NCBI RefSeq assembly: GCF_018742245.1
Contig: NZ_CP036132.1
Location: forward strand, 3,405,001-3,469,000
Source: Bacillus mycoides
GTDB lineage: Bacteria > Bacillota > Bacilli > Bacillales > Bacillaceae_G
DNA length: 64,000 nt
Reading direction: 5' to 3'
A program made the position numbers and the translations under genes. Positions 1 to 8,591 of this stretch are shown here, one piece after another (position 1 is the stretch's first letter; the number at the start of each line of letters is the position of its first letter). The notes under the pieces are model-generated. The model had not been told where the DNA came from and ran no database searches. It was given only the letters and a program-made list of their open reading frames with translations.

Positions 1-354
1 TACACTAGCAATACCACCGACCCAAAAGGAAAATATAAAAGCTATAATTGCAATTAATGGGCCTAACACAATAATAAAATTAAACAAACTAAGTCCAACC
101 GCTGCCATGACAGCTCTTGTTACATTCGAAGTCGATGGATCTTTTTTCATCTCATCAAAGCGATACAAAGCAAGCAAGTCTTTCGCAATTACTTTCGGAG
201 AACCAAGTTCCTTTATTATTTCTGATTCAGTTTTCCCCTCTTCCATCCCAAACTGAAAGTGTTCTTCATAATCAAATAAAATATCTTGTCGCTCTTCTTC
301 TGGTAACTTTCTAAGATGACTTGATAATTCTTTAAGAAACTGTTCTTTACTCAT
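1..354 (-). CDS. HAAS/DUF1700 domain membrane protein (3' part cut by window edge)
   Basis: Only the first 118 residues are in the window. They begin [14 protein letters not shown] and carry the helical HAAS signature ([19 protein letters not shown], then [18 protein letters not shown]), followed from about residue 78 by hydrophobic segments. Proteins of this type are membrane proteins encoded next to PadR regulators and are often their targets; what they do is poorly known. The ATG overlaps the last codons of the upstream padR gene (ATGAGTAA), so the two are translationally coupled. The start is set by this overlap. The C-terminus lies beyond base 1. Confidence 0.85.
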   Translation of the reverse strand, partial: MSKEQFLKELSSHLRKLPEEERQDILFDYEEHFQFGMEEGKTESEIIKELGSPKVIAKDLLALYRFDEMKKDPSTSNVTRAVMAAVGLSLFNFIIVLGPLIAIIAFIFSFWVGGIASV

Positions 355-670
355 CCCATTCCACCCCTTCAATAATTTCTTGAACACCTCTAGCAAAATC
401 ACGCCACTCTGTTACTAATAACGTAAGTTGCATCTCCCCTTGCTCTGTTAGTTGATAATATTTACGGGGCGGTCCTTCCGTGGATTCTTTTAAATATGTT
501 TGAAAATATTCCTCTTTCGTTAAACGACGTAATAGCGGATATACAGAACCTTCCGATATTAAAAATTTATTTGAAATTTGCTGAACAAGTTCATAACCAT
601 AACAATCCTTACGTTTTACAAGCGCCAATACACACAGTTCTAACACACCTTTTTTAAACTGAACGTTCAA
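347..670 (-). CDS. PadR-family transcriptional repressor
   Basis: A small winged-helix regulator of about 107 residues. The N-terminal half has the PadR pattern: a hydrophobic first helix ([11 protein letters not shown]), the tyrosine pair [11 protein letters not shown], and the recognition segment [19 protein letters not shown], then the wing ([12 protein letters not shown]). I chose the TTG at 670 because AAAGGGGG lies seven bases upstream; the TTG at 676 is too close to it. It is co-transcribed with the HAAS protein gene and probably represses its own promoter through the repeated GTACTGTT..GGTAC boxes at 694-763. The effector is unknown. Confidence 0.9.
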   Translation of the reverse strand: MNVQFKKGVLELCVLALVKRKDCYGYELVQQISNKFLISEGSVYPLLRRLTKEEYFQTYLKESTEGPPRKYYQLTEQGEMQLTLLVTEWRDFARGVQEIIEGVEWDE

Positions 671-693
671 GGACAATCCCCCTTTCTTATTTC

Positions 694-763
694 AGTACTG
701 TTCAATACATGGTACCTGTTATATCCATAATATACCACTCGGTACTGTTTATTGCAAGGTACT
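694..763 (-). promoter_or_regulatory. padR promoter with two PadR-like operator copies
   Basis: On the minus strand a TTGCAA -35 box (752-757) and a TATATT -10 box (729-734) are separated by 17 bases. Two 23-base elements, at 694-716 and 741-763, match each other as GTACTGTT-N7-GGTAC. The upstream copy covers the -35 box and the other lies just downstream of the -10. This is the layout of an autorepressed PadR promoter. The boxes are seen directly; PadR binding is inferred. Confidence 0.7.
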
Positions 764-800
764 AAATTATATTTATTTCCTAAATTTACAAAACACAAAT

Positions 801-846
801 ATAAAAGCCCGAATAAGATCTGCTGTAACTGACCATTATCCGGGCT
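801..846 (-). terminator. Intrinsic terminator of the lasso-peptide operon
   Basis: On the minus strand AGCCCGGATAA pairs with TTATTCGGGCT (one G-U pair, 11 bp stem), and the stem is followed by TTTATAT. It lies about 50 bases after the stop of the exporter gene and before the padR promoter. Confidence 0.75.
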
Positions 847-897
847 ATCATTCAACTCGAATTACAATAATACAAGATTTCATTCAATCTTTCTCCT

Positions 898-2700
898 CTA
901 TGAACCCACTTCTACTTGTTTACCTAATAAATTACGAAAGACACCTTTTCTCTCTTGAGCGAGTTGGTTAAATGCTCCTCGTTGAACGACCTCTCCCTTA
1001 TCTAGTACGATGACTTGATCAGCATTACGTATCGTTGATAAACGATGTGCAATTACGATAATAGTCATCTGGCCCTTTAATTTTTCTAATGCACTTTGAA
1101 TTAGCGCTTCGTTTTCTGTATCTAACGAACTTGTTGCCTCGTCTAAAATTAAAATAGAGGGTTTTCGTAATATCGCTCGCGCCAATACTAAACGTTGCCT
1201 CTCTCCGCCCGAAAGCCTAACTCCTCTATCCCCAATAAAAGTATCAAGCCCTTTTGGTAGCATTCGTACAAATTCAGCAGCAGCAGCAAAATCTAATGCA
1301 GCCCAAATTTGTTCTTCACTTGCATTCGGCTCAATCATCAATAAATTTTCTCTTATGCTTGCATTAAATAAGAATGGATCCTGCTGAACATAGCTAATAG
1401 ATTTCCTTAAAGCCAATAAATTATCACTTGTAATAGTCGAATCATCTAGTAATACCTTTCCTTTTTCCGGATGAACAAGTCCCATTAAAATATCAATTAA
1501 TGTACTTTTTCCGGCACCGGATCGTCCAACAATCGCTGTCATACAATTGGTTGGGATTTGCAAATTAATATTTTGAAGAGCATATACAGGTTCGTTTTGA
1601 TTGTAACGGAAATATACGTTTCGGCATTCAATCCCTTTTTTTATAGACATTGGTTTTACATATTTATAGCATTGTTCTATATCTTGTAATTCCTCTGCTT
1701 TCTTACATTCCTCTTGTAATTCTATTAAAGACTTAAAAGCAGGAATACTTGCAGCTAGTTGCTCAAGATTGGATTGAATGCTTGTAAATCTTGGCCATAG
1801 CCTAGAAAAAATAAGAATAATTAATAATAATTGTCCTGGCTGAGCTTGGAATAGTTTTATAGATGTAAAAATAAGAAATGCAATTAAAATAGACGATGCA
1901 ATTTTATAAAAAAGTTGCGAACTATTTTTTAGTTTCATAAATGCTAATTGTTCTTGCTCTATCCTTTGGCACCAAGTATGTAACCATGTATATCTAGATT
2001 CTTCTAACGTATTGCTTTTAATATCTTTAATCCCGTTAAAATGGTCTGTTATGCCTCCAAGATAACTTCTAGCTACCTCCGATTTTTGATTACCAAGCGC
2101 TTTTGATTTTTTTATAAAATGTCTAGAAAAAAAAGCAAGAACTAAACCAGCAAATAGGACAAAGAGAGTTATCGTTGCAGAAAGCCATAAAGCAATTCCA
2201 ACTTGTATTAATGTAAAAATAAGAGCCGTTAACATCTGAAAAAATAAGTTTGTTCCATTCACAACACGTCCTAATTCTTCAGTCAAAGCATTGATTAAAT
2301 CGGATTTTCTCTTTTTTACAAAAAAACCCCAATTAGCTTGTAATAAAGTACGATATATTTCCAATCTTATATGGTTTGTAAAGTTTATAAGAATTTTCAT
2401 ATTTCGAAGGGTAAGATTTTGTTGCAAGAGGGATTGAGCTACTACCAAAAAAATATAAACACTTAAGATAATCAGCAAGCTCAATGTTTCAGGAATATTA
2501 TGCAGGAATTCAAACACCTCTGAACCTGGAATTGAACCGCTATTTACCTTTACAACTCCACTGACACTTATCATAGGAATTAATAAAAGAATGCCAATCC
2601 CCTCTAAAAGGCTAACCAAGGACATTCCTAATAGATTTATATATAATGTTTTTCCAGAAAAAGAATGTAACTTCTTAGCAAAGTACAAGAGATTTTCCAT
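898..2700 (-). CDS. Lasso-peptide ABC exporter (fused permease and ATPase, D protein)
   Basis: About 600 residues. The N-terminal half is a six-helix ABC exporter membrane domain. The C-terminal half is the ATPase, with Walker A GRSGAGKST near residue 390, signature LSGGERQR near 495 and Walker B ILILDEATSSLD near 517. It would pump the mature lasso peptide out of the cell and give self-immunity. I start at MENLLYFAKK because AGGGGGG lies nine bases upstream; longer starts would run into the preceding gene. It is the last gene of the operon, 13 bases after the nucleotidyltransferase. Family is certain; the substrate is inferred from context. Confidence 0.9.
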   Translation of the reverse strand: MENLLYFAKKLHSFSGKTLYINLLGMSLVSLLEGIGILLLIPMISVSGVVKVNSGSIPGSEVFEFLHNIPETLSLLIILSVYIFLVVAQSLLQQNLTLRNMKILINFTNHIRLEIYRTLLQANWGFFVKKRKSDLINALTEELGRVVNGTNLFFQMLTALIFTLIQVGIALWLSATITLFVLFAGLVLAFFSRHFIKKSKALGNQKSEVARSYLGGITDHFNGIKDIKSNTLEESRYTWLHTWCQRIEQEQLAFMKLKNSSQLFYKIASSILIAFLIFTSIKLFQAQPGQLLLIILIFSRLWPRFTSIQSNLEQLAASIPAFKSLIELQEECKKAEELQDIEQCYKYVKPMSIKKGIECRNVYFRYNQNEPVYALQNINLQIPTNCMTAIVGRSGAGKSTLIDILMGLVHPEKGKVLLDDSTITSDNLLALRKSISYVQQDPFLFNASIRENLLMIEPNASEEQIWAALDFAAAAEFVRMLPKGLDTFIGDRGVRLSGGERQRLVLARAILRKPSILILDEATSSLDTENEALIQSALEKLKGQMTIIVIAHRLSTIRNADQVIVLDKGEVVQRGAFNQLAQERKGVFRNLLGKQVEVGS

Positions 2701-2713
2701 TTTTATGTCCCCC

Positions 2714-3901
2714 CTATGATAATACATGCTTTCTCGCTTTCCTCCAGGTACATAGAATAGGACGTAAAGGAAAGTACAAAAAATGAAGATACTTAGGCAA
2801 TGGTAACGTCTTTGCATCAATTGGATAAGGATAAAAGTAACTGATAATAAATAAAATTTTTTGTTGATTTGACATTAATGAAAATAAATGACGACTGTGA
2901 TACGCCGCTACTTCATCTGGAACAGGAGCCGTATGTAGGTTTACCATTTTTCTAATATAAAATATTGCATCTTGTGCTAATTTTCTGGACCGTCTTTGAC
3001 CTGCCAATACTTTCATTTCTTCAGGGATTGTTGCATTTAAAAGCTCAGTAGCTAGAATTAGCGCTTGGCCTCCTACATGCCCACATTGATATGTTGTGAA
3101 TAACTTGTAAACTGCTTTCCAATCAAGTCCTTGCTTGACCATTTGTTTTATATCTAATAACCAACGCAGTCGAGACCATCCATGACGTGCCCCATGAGAA
3201 ATAAGAAATAAAAACAAGTCTTCGCTTCCTAATAGATATATAGGATAACTTGTAAGCGTGCTTTTTCGTTTTCGCTCCCACAGTTCCTCAAATCTTGGCT
3301 CTTTCCCTGGTCCAGGGTGTAATCTCCAATGAATTTCAAGTTTAATTTGCTTTTGCGGATGAAAAAATTCCATATGATGATGTCTCCATTTCCAATCACT
3401 TAATATTGTTTGAATATCACCATCCTTTACGTAACCTTGTTCTAAAAGAAGTTTTTCTACTTTTTTCAGCTGATGAATTGGAATAAGAACATCCAAATCA
3501 GAAGATGTTCGCAAGGAAATATCCCCATATAGGTCATGAGCAAGTAGCGGTCCTTTTAAAAAAAGAGTACGAATCTCATTTTCAGTAAACAGTTTACTTA
3601 CTAGCTCCATTTCAGCACTTAAATGAAGCATCTGAAATGTATTCATTTTAAAATATTGGTGTAAAATTTGAATAACACGTACCGGAACCAATTTTTTATC
3701 CACCTCTTTCATCTTTGGATAAATGAATGAATATACACGATGATGGATTGTTAGTTCGAGAAATCTATCCCAATCAATATTTTCAAACCACTCCTTATTG
3801 ATTTCTTGTAACTCCGTAGCATTTCCACTTTTTAGAATTTCAAGTTGTAATTTCAGCTCCTTAGCCACACAGTTTAAATCCAGTCCATAACTGTTATTCA
3901 T
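2714..3901 (-). CDS. Nucleotidyltransferase-fold tailoring enzyme of the lasso cluster
   Basis: About 395 residues matching the uncharacterised nucleotidyltransferase family (PF14907 type). The active-site pattern GDISLRTSSDLDVLIP lies near residues 135-150 and supplies the paired aspartates; the preceding FLKGPLLAHDLYG is also typical. The ATG at 3901 has an excellent AAGGAG site; an upstream TTG is less likely. Such genes occur with kinase genes in Bacillus and Paenibacillus lasso clusters. In the pseudomycoidin system the equivalent gene was linked to adding sugar to the phosphorylated peptide. That role is likely here but not shown by the sequence. Confidence 0.8.
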   Translation of the reverse strand: MNNSYGLDLNCVAKELKLQLEILKSGNATELQEINKEWFENIDWDRFLELTIHHRVYSFIYPKMKEVDKKLVPVRVIQILHQYFKMNTFQMLHLSAEMELVSKLFTENEIRTLFLKGPLLAHDLYGDISLRTSSDLDVLIPIHQLKKVEKLLLEQGYVKDGDIQTILSDWKWRHHHMEFFHPQKQIKLEIHWRLHPGPGKEPRFEELWERKRKSTLTSYPIYLLGSEDLFLFLISHGARHGWSRLRWLLDIKQMVKQGLDWKAVYKLFTTYQCGHVGGQALILATELLNATIPEEMKVLAGQRRSRKLAQDAIFYIRKMVNLHTAPVPDEVAAYHSRHLFSLMSNQQKILFIISYFYPYPIDAKTLPLPKYLHFLYFPLRPILCTWRKARKHVLS

Positions 3902-3922
3902 AGTATTCTCCTTCAAGATTTT

Positions 3923-4375
3923 TTAACCCATTCTTCTCGCAAATTTGCTAACTACAGTGAACCGTTCCATTTCTTCTGCTCCAGTTATATAAAAAGAACC
4001 ACTACGTAACCAAGCATGAGCAACCATCTTTCCATTCTTATCCTTCGCGGTCCCTAAATACAAAGTACTCTCAATTTGACGTCTTTTTAGCATTTCCATT
4101 CCAGCTATCGCACTCACAAGACATTTACTCTCCCAAAAAGTGTGCTGACTCATAATATGTATTGCTTCAGAAATACTTCTTAATATTAATTTATTAGATT
4201 CGTTACAGCTTAAAGATGTTTCATCCATATGAGTACCTAATGTAGGAGCAATCTTAGAAAATGGCATAGATTTAAGAAAACGAGCCCATCCTAAATACAT
4301 ATACGCTTCTATAAATAAAAACATTGTCTTCATATCTAATGAGAAAAACTTTCTTATCTTTTGCACAATATTCAT
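3923..4375 (-). CDS. Lasso-peptide leader protease (B2, transglutaminase-like fold)
   Basis: 150 residues of the lasso biosynthesis B2 family, which cleaves the leader from the precursor. The catalytic cysteine is in ESKCLVSAIAGMEML near residue 85 and the histidine in MVAHAWL near residue 119; an acidic partner lies in the ITGAEE segment. It is the stand-alone protease half of a split B protein; the recognition half is the next gene upstream (4413-4718). Six bases separate it from the nucleotidyltransferase gene. Start ATG has GTAGGGG upstream. Confidence 0.9.
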   Translation of the reverse strand: MNIVQKIRKFFSLDMKTMFLFIEAYMYLGWARFLKSMPFSKIAPTLGTHMDETSLSCNESNKLILRSISEAIHIMSQHTFWESKCLVSAIAGMEMLKRRQIESTLYLGTAKDKNGKMVAHAWLRSGSFYITGAEEMERFTVVSKFARRMG

Positions 4376-4412
4376 ATATTCCCCTACTTCTTATACAGGA
4401 TAAAATACTAGA

Positions 4413-4718
4413 CTACTTGTTTCTCCCTTCTACAATCTCAACCAGATTTTCTTCTAACAGAAGTTCTAAAAAAGAAATAACTTGCTCCTCACATGTAAAT
4501 TGCTCTACTTCATATTCCGATATTAATGCAGCAACTAATTGAGTAACAGATGTTGGGTTCTCAATAAAATCCCATATCGTTCCACCCATTTCACCTAAAT
4601 TATAATATTTTCCATTTTGGATACTCAACATGACTTTTTCTCCATCCATATTACTGACGATGTTTCCTTTTCCTTGTACGATTGTATGGTGTACTGAAAT
4701 ATTTTGTTTTCGAATCAT
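4413..4718 (-). CDS. Lasso-peptide RRE / PqqD-like leader-binding protein (B1)
   Basis: 101 residues with the PqqD fold pattern: a GEKVMLSIQNGKYYNLGEMGGTIWDFIE strand-turn-helix core, then a C-terminal helix ending FLELLLEENLVEIVE. These proteins bind the precursor leader and hand it to the protease and cyclase. The gene follows the kinase gene by 3 bases and has an AAGGAGGAG ribosome site. It pairs with the B2 protease downstream. Its family is clear, and its role follows from the cluster. Confidence 0.9.
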   Translation of the reverse strand: MIRKQNISVHHTIVQGKGNIVSNMDGEKVMLSIQNGKYYNLGEMGGTIWDFIENPTSVTQLVAALISEYEVEQFTCEEQVISFLELLLEENLVEIVEGRNK

Positions 4719-4721
4719 AGA

Positions 4722-5651
4722 TTACTCCTCCTTATTTAAGGTTGCTAGAACTAAAGATACTAGTTGATGTGCTGTAAATTCGCAAGTTGGTCGGCGTAGT
4801 CGAAAAATATCAATTTGTTCGATGATCCTTGTAGAAGTACTAAAATGCCAATCCATTAATCCCAAACGTGGAATCAGAAAGTTACGATATGAATGGCGGA
4901 ACAAAGTATGGAGACGCTCAAGTCTCTGAATAGGATAAATATCAATGCCCTCTCTCTCAGTTTTAACTAATTCAAATACACCGGCAAGGGGTAATATTTC
5001 AGTTGAAAATTGAGAATTGACTGGAACTGCATATTTAGTTTCCCGTTCAAATAAAGAACAATATTGACTTGACTTCATTCCAAACGCAGTGAGGGTTTCC
5101 TGCCATAGTTTTTGTTGTGGATAGGCCGAAAAAACAAACGGAACATGACCATCATTTGAAAGAGACACAGCTATCACATCATCACTTAGTAGCTGATATC
5201 CCTTACTTAAAAAAGCAGTAGCTAAGGTAGACTTTCCAGCCCCTGAATCTCCAATAAAAGCATACGCCTTTCCATTTATAGCAACCGCACTCCCATGTAG
5301 CGGTAATATTTTCCTTTGCATCAATATAGTGCCCATACAAGTCCCCAGAATGTAAATCCTAATCTCATTTTCGTCAGCTCCATTCATCGGGGAAACACTA
5401 ATCCTATTTCCATCCCTTATAGCAAACGTAGCAAGGTTAGAAAGTTGAAACATAACTAGATTATCCCTCACTAAAAATTGATTGGGTTGACCTGCTATTT
5501 CCAGCCATAACTCAGATAAATCATCAATCGTAATCACAACATCCGGTTTATCGGATTGTTTATTTATTTGAGGTAATTCTGGTAAAATGATTTCACTTAA
5601 TAAATTTAATCCAAAAGCTTTATAAGTATTTTTTTTTACAGTATCTATCAT
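4722..5651 (-). CDS. HPr-kinase-like lasso-peptide kinase
   Basis: 309 residues resembling the C-terminal domain of HPr kinase, with P-loop GDSGAGKST near residues 131-139 and a following LLSDDVIAVS segment that fits the acidic motif of the family. It lacks the N-terminal regulatory domain of true HprK. Such kinases (PadeK of the paeninodin cluster, PsmK) phosphorylate the C-terminal serine of the lasso precursor. The precursor encoded just upstream does end in serine, which supports that role. The start ATG has GGAGTG upstream. The gene begins after the hairpin that follows the precursor gene. Confidence 0.85.
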   Translation of the reverse strand: MIDTVKKNTYKAFGLNLLSEIILPELPQINKQSDKPDVVITIDDLSELWLEIAGQPNQFLVRDNLVMFQLSNLATFAIRDGNRISVSPMNGADENEIRIYILGTCMGTILMQRKILPLHGSAVAINGKAYAFIGDSGAGKSTLATAFLSKGYQLLSDDVIAVSLSNDGHVPFVFSAYPQQKLWQETLTAFGMKSSQYCSLFERETKYAVPVNSQFSTEILPLAGVFELVKTEREGIDIYPIQRLERLHTLFRHSYRNFLIPRLGLMDWHFSTSTRIIEQIDIFRLRRPTCEFTAHQLVSLVLATLNKEE

Positions 5652-5685
5652 CTATATCACTCCAGATTACTAAAAGAATTAATTT

Positions 5686-5725
5686 AAAGGAAAAGCCCTC
5701 ATCCTTTTTCATATGGAATAAGGGC
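5686..5725 (-). terminator. Attenuator hairpin after the lasso precursor gene
   Basis: On the minus strand GCCCTTATTCC pairs with GGATGAGGGC (one bulge, one G-U), loop ATATGAAAAA, followed by TTTTCCTTT. It lies 27 bases after the precursor stop and before the kinase gene. A weak terminator here would give more precursor mRNA than enzyme mRNA, as is usual in lasso operons. Confidence 0.6.
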
Positions 5726-5751
5726 AACAAAACATCTAAAAACAAATAAAT

Positions 5752-5883
5752 TTATGACTGATGATGCGGACCATTTGCAGGTTCACCATTGTAAGCTTCA
5801 TCATGATAGCCCTCGTATCCTGATGCCATAGTCATATTAATATCCAGTGTCTCTAGCACCGGAGTTTTCCACTCTTTTTTCAT
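5752..5883 (-). CDS. Lasso-peptide precursor, paeninodin/pseudomycoidin family
   Basis: A 43-codon gene between the cyclase and kinase genes. The leader begins MKKEWKTPVLETLDINMTM; it has the conserved Y/W-x-x-P-x-L docking pattern and Thr at -2 of the cut. Cleavage after MTM would leave a 24-residue core whose first nine residues are ASGYEGYHD, so an Ala1-Asp9 macrolactam is predicted. The tail is rich in Asn, Gly and Pro and ends PHHQS, with C-terminal serine as the likely phosphorylation site. A GAGGTGAAA ribosome site precedes the ATG. The family call is firm; the ring is inferred from the family. Confidence 0.88.
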   Translation of the reverse strand: MKKEWKTPVLETLDINMTMASGYEGYHDEAYNGEPANGPHHQS

Positions 5884-5897
5884 ATTTTCACCTCCTC

Positions 5898-7832
5898 TCA
5901 AGAAAAGTTTTTTATAAATCGACTAACGACTAAACTTCGAATAGCAATCCTATATTCTGGATTTGTTGCATATTCCGGCCGAGGTCCTTCCCTAACCTTT
6001 GAAATAGCTGACTTCACCACTTGCTCATTTAAAAATTCCCAAATCCTCATATCTGAACTAAGGCACTGAAGTTCCTCAACAAATATATGCCAAGAAGGAG
6101 TCATACGATGAACCCAATCTACACCTTGAACCCCTCTATAATGCTGATTCAATCTAACTTTATCTGGTAAAAAACTTTCTGTTGCCCTACGGATAAGTGC
6201 TCTGTCAAAACCATCCTGTACATACTGTTCTTCAGGTACTGATAGGCAAAAACGAATCACTCGTATATCATTTGTTGGATCTCGTTTCCATAGCGAATAG
6301 CGTAAAGATTGTTTCGCTCCAAGTGTGTTTGTTGCATTCCAATGGAACAACTCTTCAAAATGTCTTCTTCTTTCTTCATATATATTTGGCAAATTTCCTC
6401 TCTCATCAATGCCATGTTCTTTTAGTTTTGTAAACACATCAGTCCTTTTTGCCAGCTCGGGGCTAATTAATCTAGGTGAACGATATATTTCAATGCCCGG
6501 AGTGATTTTATTAATAAGTGGGAATGCAAATTTCCAAATATATGATAAGGATTTTGTTTTTTTCACTCCAATATTTTTACTATATAAATTTAGTTCTTTA
6601 TAAAGGCGAATCCACTTTAATTTTTTTAAAAGAATAGCATAATACTCTATAGCAGGTCCCCAAGATATGGATAAATTCCCCCTTCCTCCGGTTAATAATA
6701 CACCTATTCCTTCCTCATGTGCTTTCTCGAAAATTCCCTTTAACCAAATAGAATTTTCAAAAAATTTATATGGCATCTCCATCGTTTCAAGGAAATCATT
6801 TATCTCTAATAGGGGGTTCTCTTCTTGAAAATCTACATAATGATCTGTAATACCTTCTATATGCTCTACGGTTGATTGAATAAACGGCCTCTCGTTAGCC
6901 ATCCTATACTTGGGTGTAAAATCGATAAAATCACTAGGAGGAACATAACTATATGTATGTAGTCGTTTATTCTTTGTACGTAAAACCTTTGCTGCAAAGC
7001 TGACAACAGATCCTGAATCCAACCCTCCACTCAACTGGGCACCAACATGACGATATGTTCGTAACCTTGCCGTCACTGCATCTTGAAATACGTCCTGAAA
7101 TGCCTCTACATATTCCTCATCTGACTTTAACTTTAACTTTTCTCTTGAAGTTAAAGTACAATATCTCGTAAGTATTATCTTATCTTCAACTATCGAAATA
7201 CTATGAGATGGAGGTACTTGTTCTATATTTTTATAAGGCGTCATGGTGGCATCAACTACATCAACCATTCCACTTATAGCCAAATATTCAGCGAGCCATT
7301 GTTCATTTAATTGTTTTCGAACGTATGGTAAGGTCAACAACGGCTGTATTGTCGTACAAAACGCAAATCGCTGTTGATTCTTGTAATAGTAAAGAGTTCG
7401 ACTCCCAGAAAAGTCTCTTGCTCCAAACAATTTTTGCTTTCGCTCATCCCAAATCATAAAAGCAAAATCGCCTACTAAATACTTTGGAGTTTCTTCTTTC
7501 CACCTTTGATAGGAGAGCAAGATTAATTCGCTATCTGTCATTTTTTTTCTATCAGCATATTCCACTTGTAGTCTTTCAAATAACTCATCACGATTATCGA
7601 TAATGGCATCTGCTGTAATCGCTAATTGCCTTTTATAATCATAAAATGGTAATTGTTCACCGATAGACTCTGGTGTAATCCATTGTGCGTGACACCCAAG
7701 GAAGACGTTATCTGTATGCCATATTTGAACATCATCAGCAGGATATTTTTGCAAATCCTTCATTAATCTCGTACCGTGCTCAATCGATATAGGTTCATCA
7801 TTAAAATGTAAAATCCCAGTTATAGCACTCAT
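5898..7832 (-). CDS. Lasso-peptide cyclase (asparagine synthetase B-like, C protein)
   Basis: 644 residues. The N-terminal third is a glutaminase-like domain that begins MSAITGILHF and lacks the nucleophilic cysteine, as expected for lasso cyclases. The synthetase domain carries the PP-loop SGGLDSGS near residues 267-274. The enzyme adenylates the side-chain carboxylate of the ring residue (here Asp9) and joins it to the core N-terminus. It is the first gene of the operon and lies 14 bases before the precursor. GGGAGGAAAAA precedes the ATG. Confidence 0.92.
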   Translation of the reverse strand: MSAITGILHFNDEPISIEHGTRLMKDLQKYPADDVQIWHTDNVFLGCHAQWITPESIGEQLPFYDYKRQLAITADAIIDNRDELFERLQVEYADRKKMTDSELILLSYQRWKEETPKYLVGDFAFMIWDERKQKLFGARDFSGSRTLYYYKNQQRFAFCTTIQPLLTLPYVRKQLNEQWLAEYLAISGMVDVVDATMTPYKNIEQVPPSHSISIVEDKIILTRYCTLTSREKLKLKSDEEYVEAFQDVFQDAVTARLRTYRHVGAQLSGGLDSGSVVSFAAKVLRTKNKRLHTYSYVPPSDFIDFTPKYRMANERPFIQSTVEHIEGITDHYVDFQEENPLLEINDFLETMEMPYKFFENSIWLKGIFEKAHEEGIGVLLTGGRGNLSISWGPAIEYYAILLKKLKWIRLYKELNLYSKNIGVKKTKSLSYIWKFAFPLINKITPGIEIYRSPRLISPELAKRTDVFTKLKEHGIDERGNLPNIYEERRRHFEELFHWNATNTLGAKQSLRYSLWKRDPTNDIRVIRFCLSVPEEQYVQDGFDRALIRRATESFLPDKVRLNQHYRGVQGVDWVHRMTPSWHIFVEELQCLSSDMRIWEFLNEQVVKSAISKVREGPRPEYATNPEYRIAIRSLVVSRFIKNFS

Positions 7833-8117
7833 TTTTTCCTCCCACTATGCAACAGTAAGTAAAGGCCAATCGAATCAAGTAAAACTCTCATCAGCTTAAC
7901 TTAATCATTCTCTACTGATAATTGCTTCTCACGAATTGGGCTTTTACAGACAGTTCCTCTACAGCTACATACATTTTGTTGCTCTTTCCACATTCTTTTT
8001 AAAGAACACTTATATTTAGTTCAACAAAAATACCAAGTAAATATCTATAGTTTTATTATCTACTTTTCAATATATGGCTGTACTTAAATTTCATTAAAGA
8101 AGGACATTAGTAAGATA

Positions 8118-8146
8118 AAATTAACATTTCATCTTTACTCTGTCAA
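8118..8146 (-). promoter_or_regulatory. Probable promoter of the lasso operon
   Basis: TTGACA (8141-8146) and TAATTT (8118-8123) on the minus strand are exactly 17 bases apart, about 285 bases upstream of the cyclase start. It is the best promoter match I found in this gap. The long leader (7833-8117) has one possible 20-codon ORF (7912-7974) and no other clear feature. Confidence 0.5.
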
Positions 8147-8202
8147 TAAATAGACCGAATTTTCTGGTTATATCCAATTGGAAACCTTTATAATGAACTC
8201 CC

Positions 8203-8502
8203 CTACTTACTCTTTAACCTTGTCCGCAAGTATGGATATTTTCTACACCATCTTGGTAAACTAGGAAAAGTTAAAACAATATATCTCCATACATCTGATC
8301 TTGCTGTATTTAAATCAACAGCGTAGCTATCTGTAATATTATAAATGATATATCTTCAAGTTCTCGTTACCCTCTTACTTCCTCTAAAATATATGCACCG
8401 ATAACGTTTATTTTTGTTATTGTAAAATTTTCAGTATCCATAATAATCCACTCATTATCAATTTTTACAATATTTTTTTGTACATTCGTACTTTATACTC
8501 AT
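8203..8502 (-). pseudogene. Degraded PqqD-like gene
   Basis: The reading frame starts MSIKYECTKKYCKN after a GGGAG site and then hits a stop. Shifting frame recovers KIDNEWIIMDTENFTITKINVIGAYILEEV, another stop, and then in a third frame TDSYAVDLNTARSDVWRYIV. Together these follow the PqqD pattern of a short strand, an x-N-x-x-G-A-x-I-x-E helix and a later helix. There are at least two frameshifts or stops. It may be what is left of an older RiPP locus. I am fairly sure it is broken and only moderately sure of the family. Confidence 0.45.
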
Positions 8503-8591
8503 GATATCAACTCCCAAAACTATCATTTTTTAAAATAACGAAACTACCAACTACTTTTATTCTTGTTTAACCCCATTTCAAAAATAATCAT

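Noticed and set aside
667..855. 62-residue minus-strand frame
   Set aside because: It covers the padR promoter and the lasso terminator and has no ribosome site.
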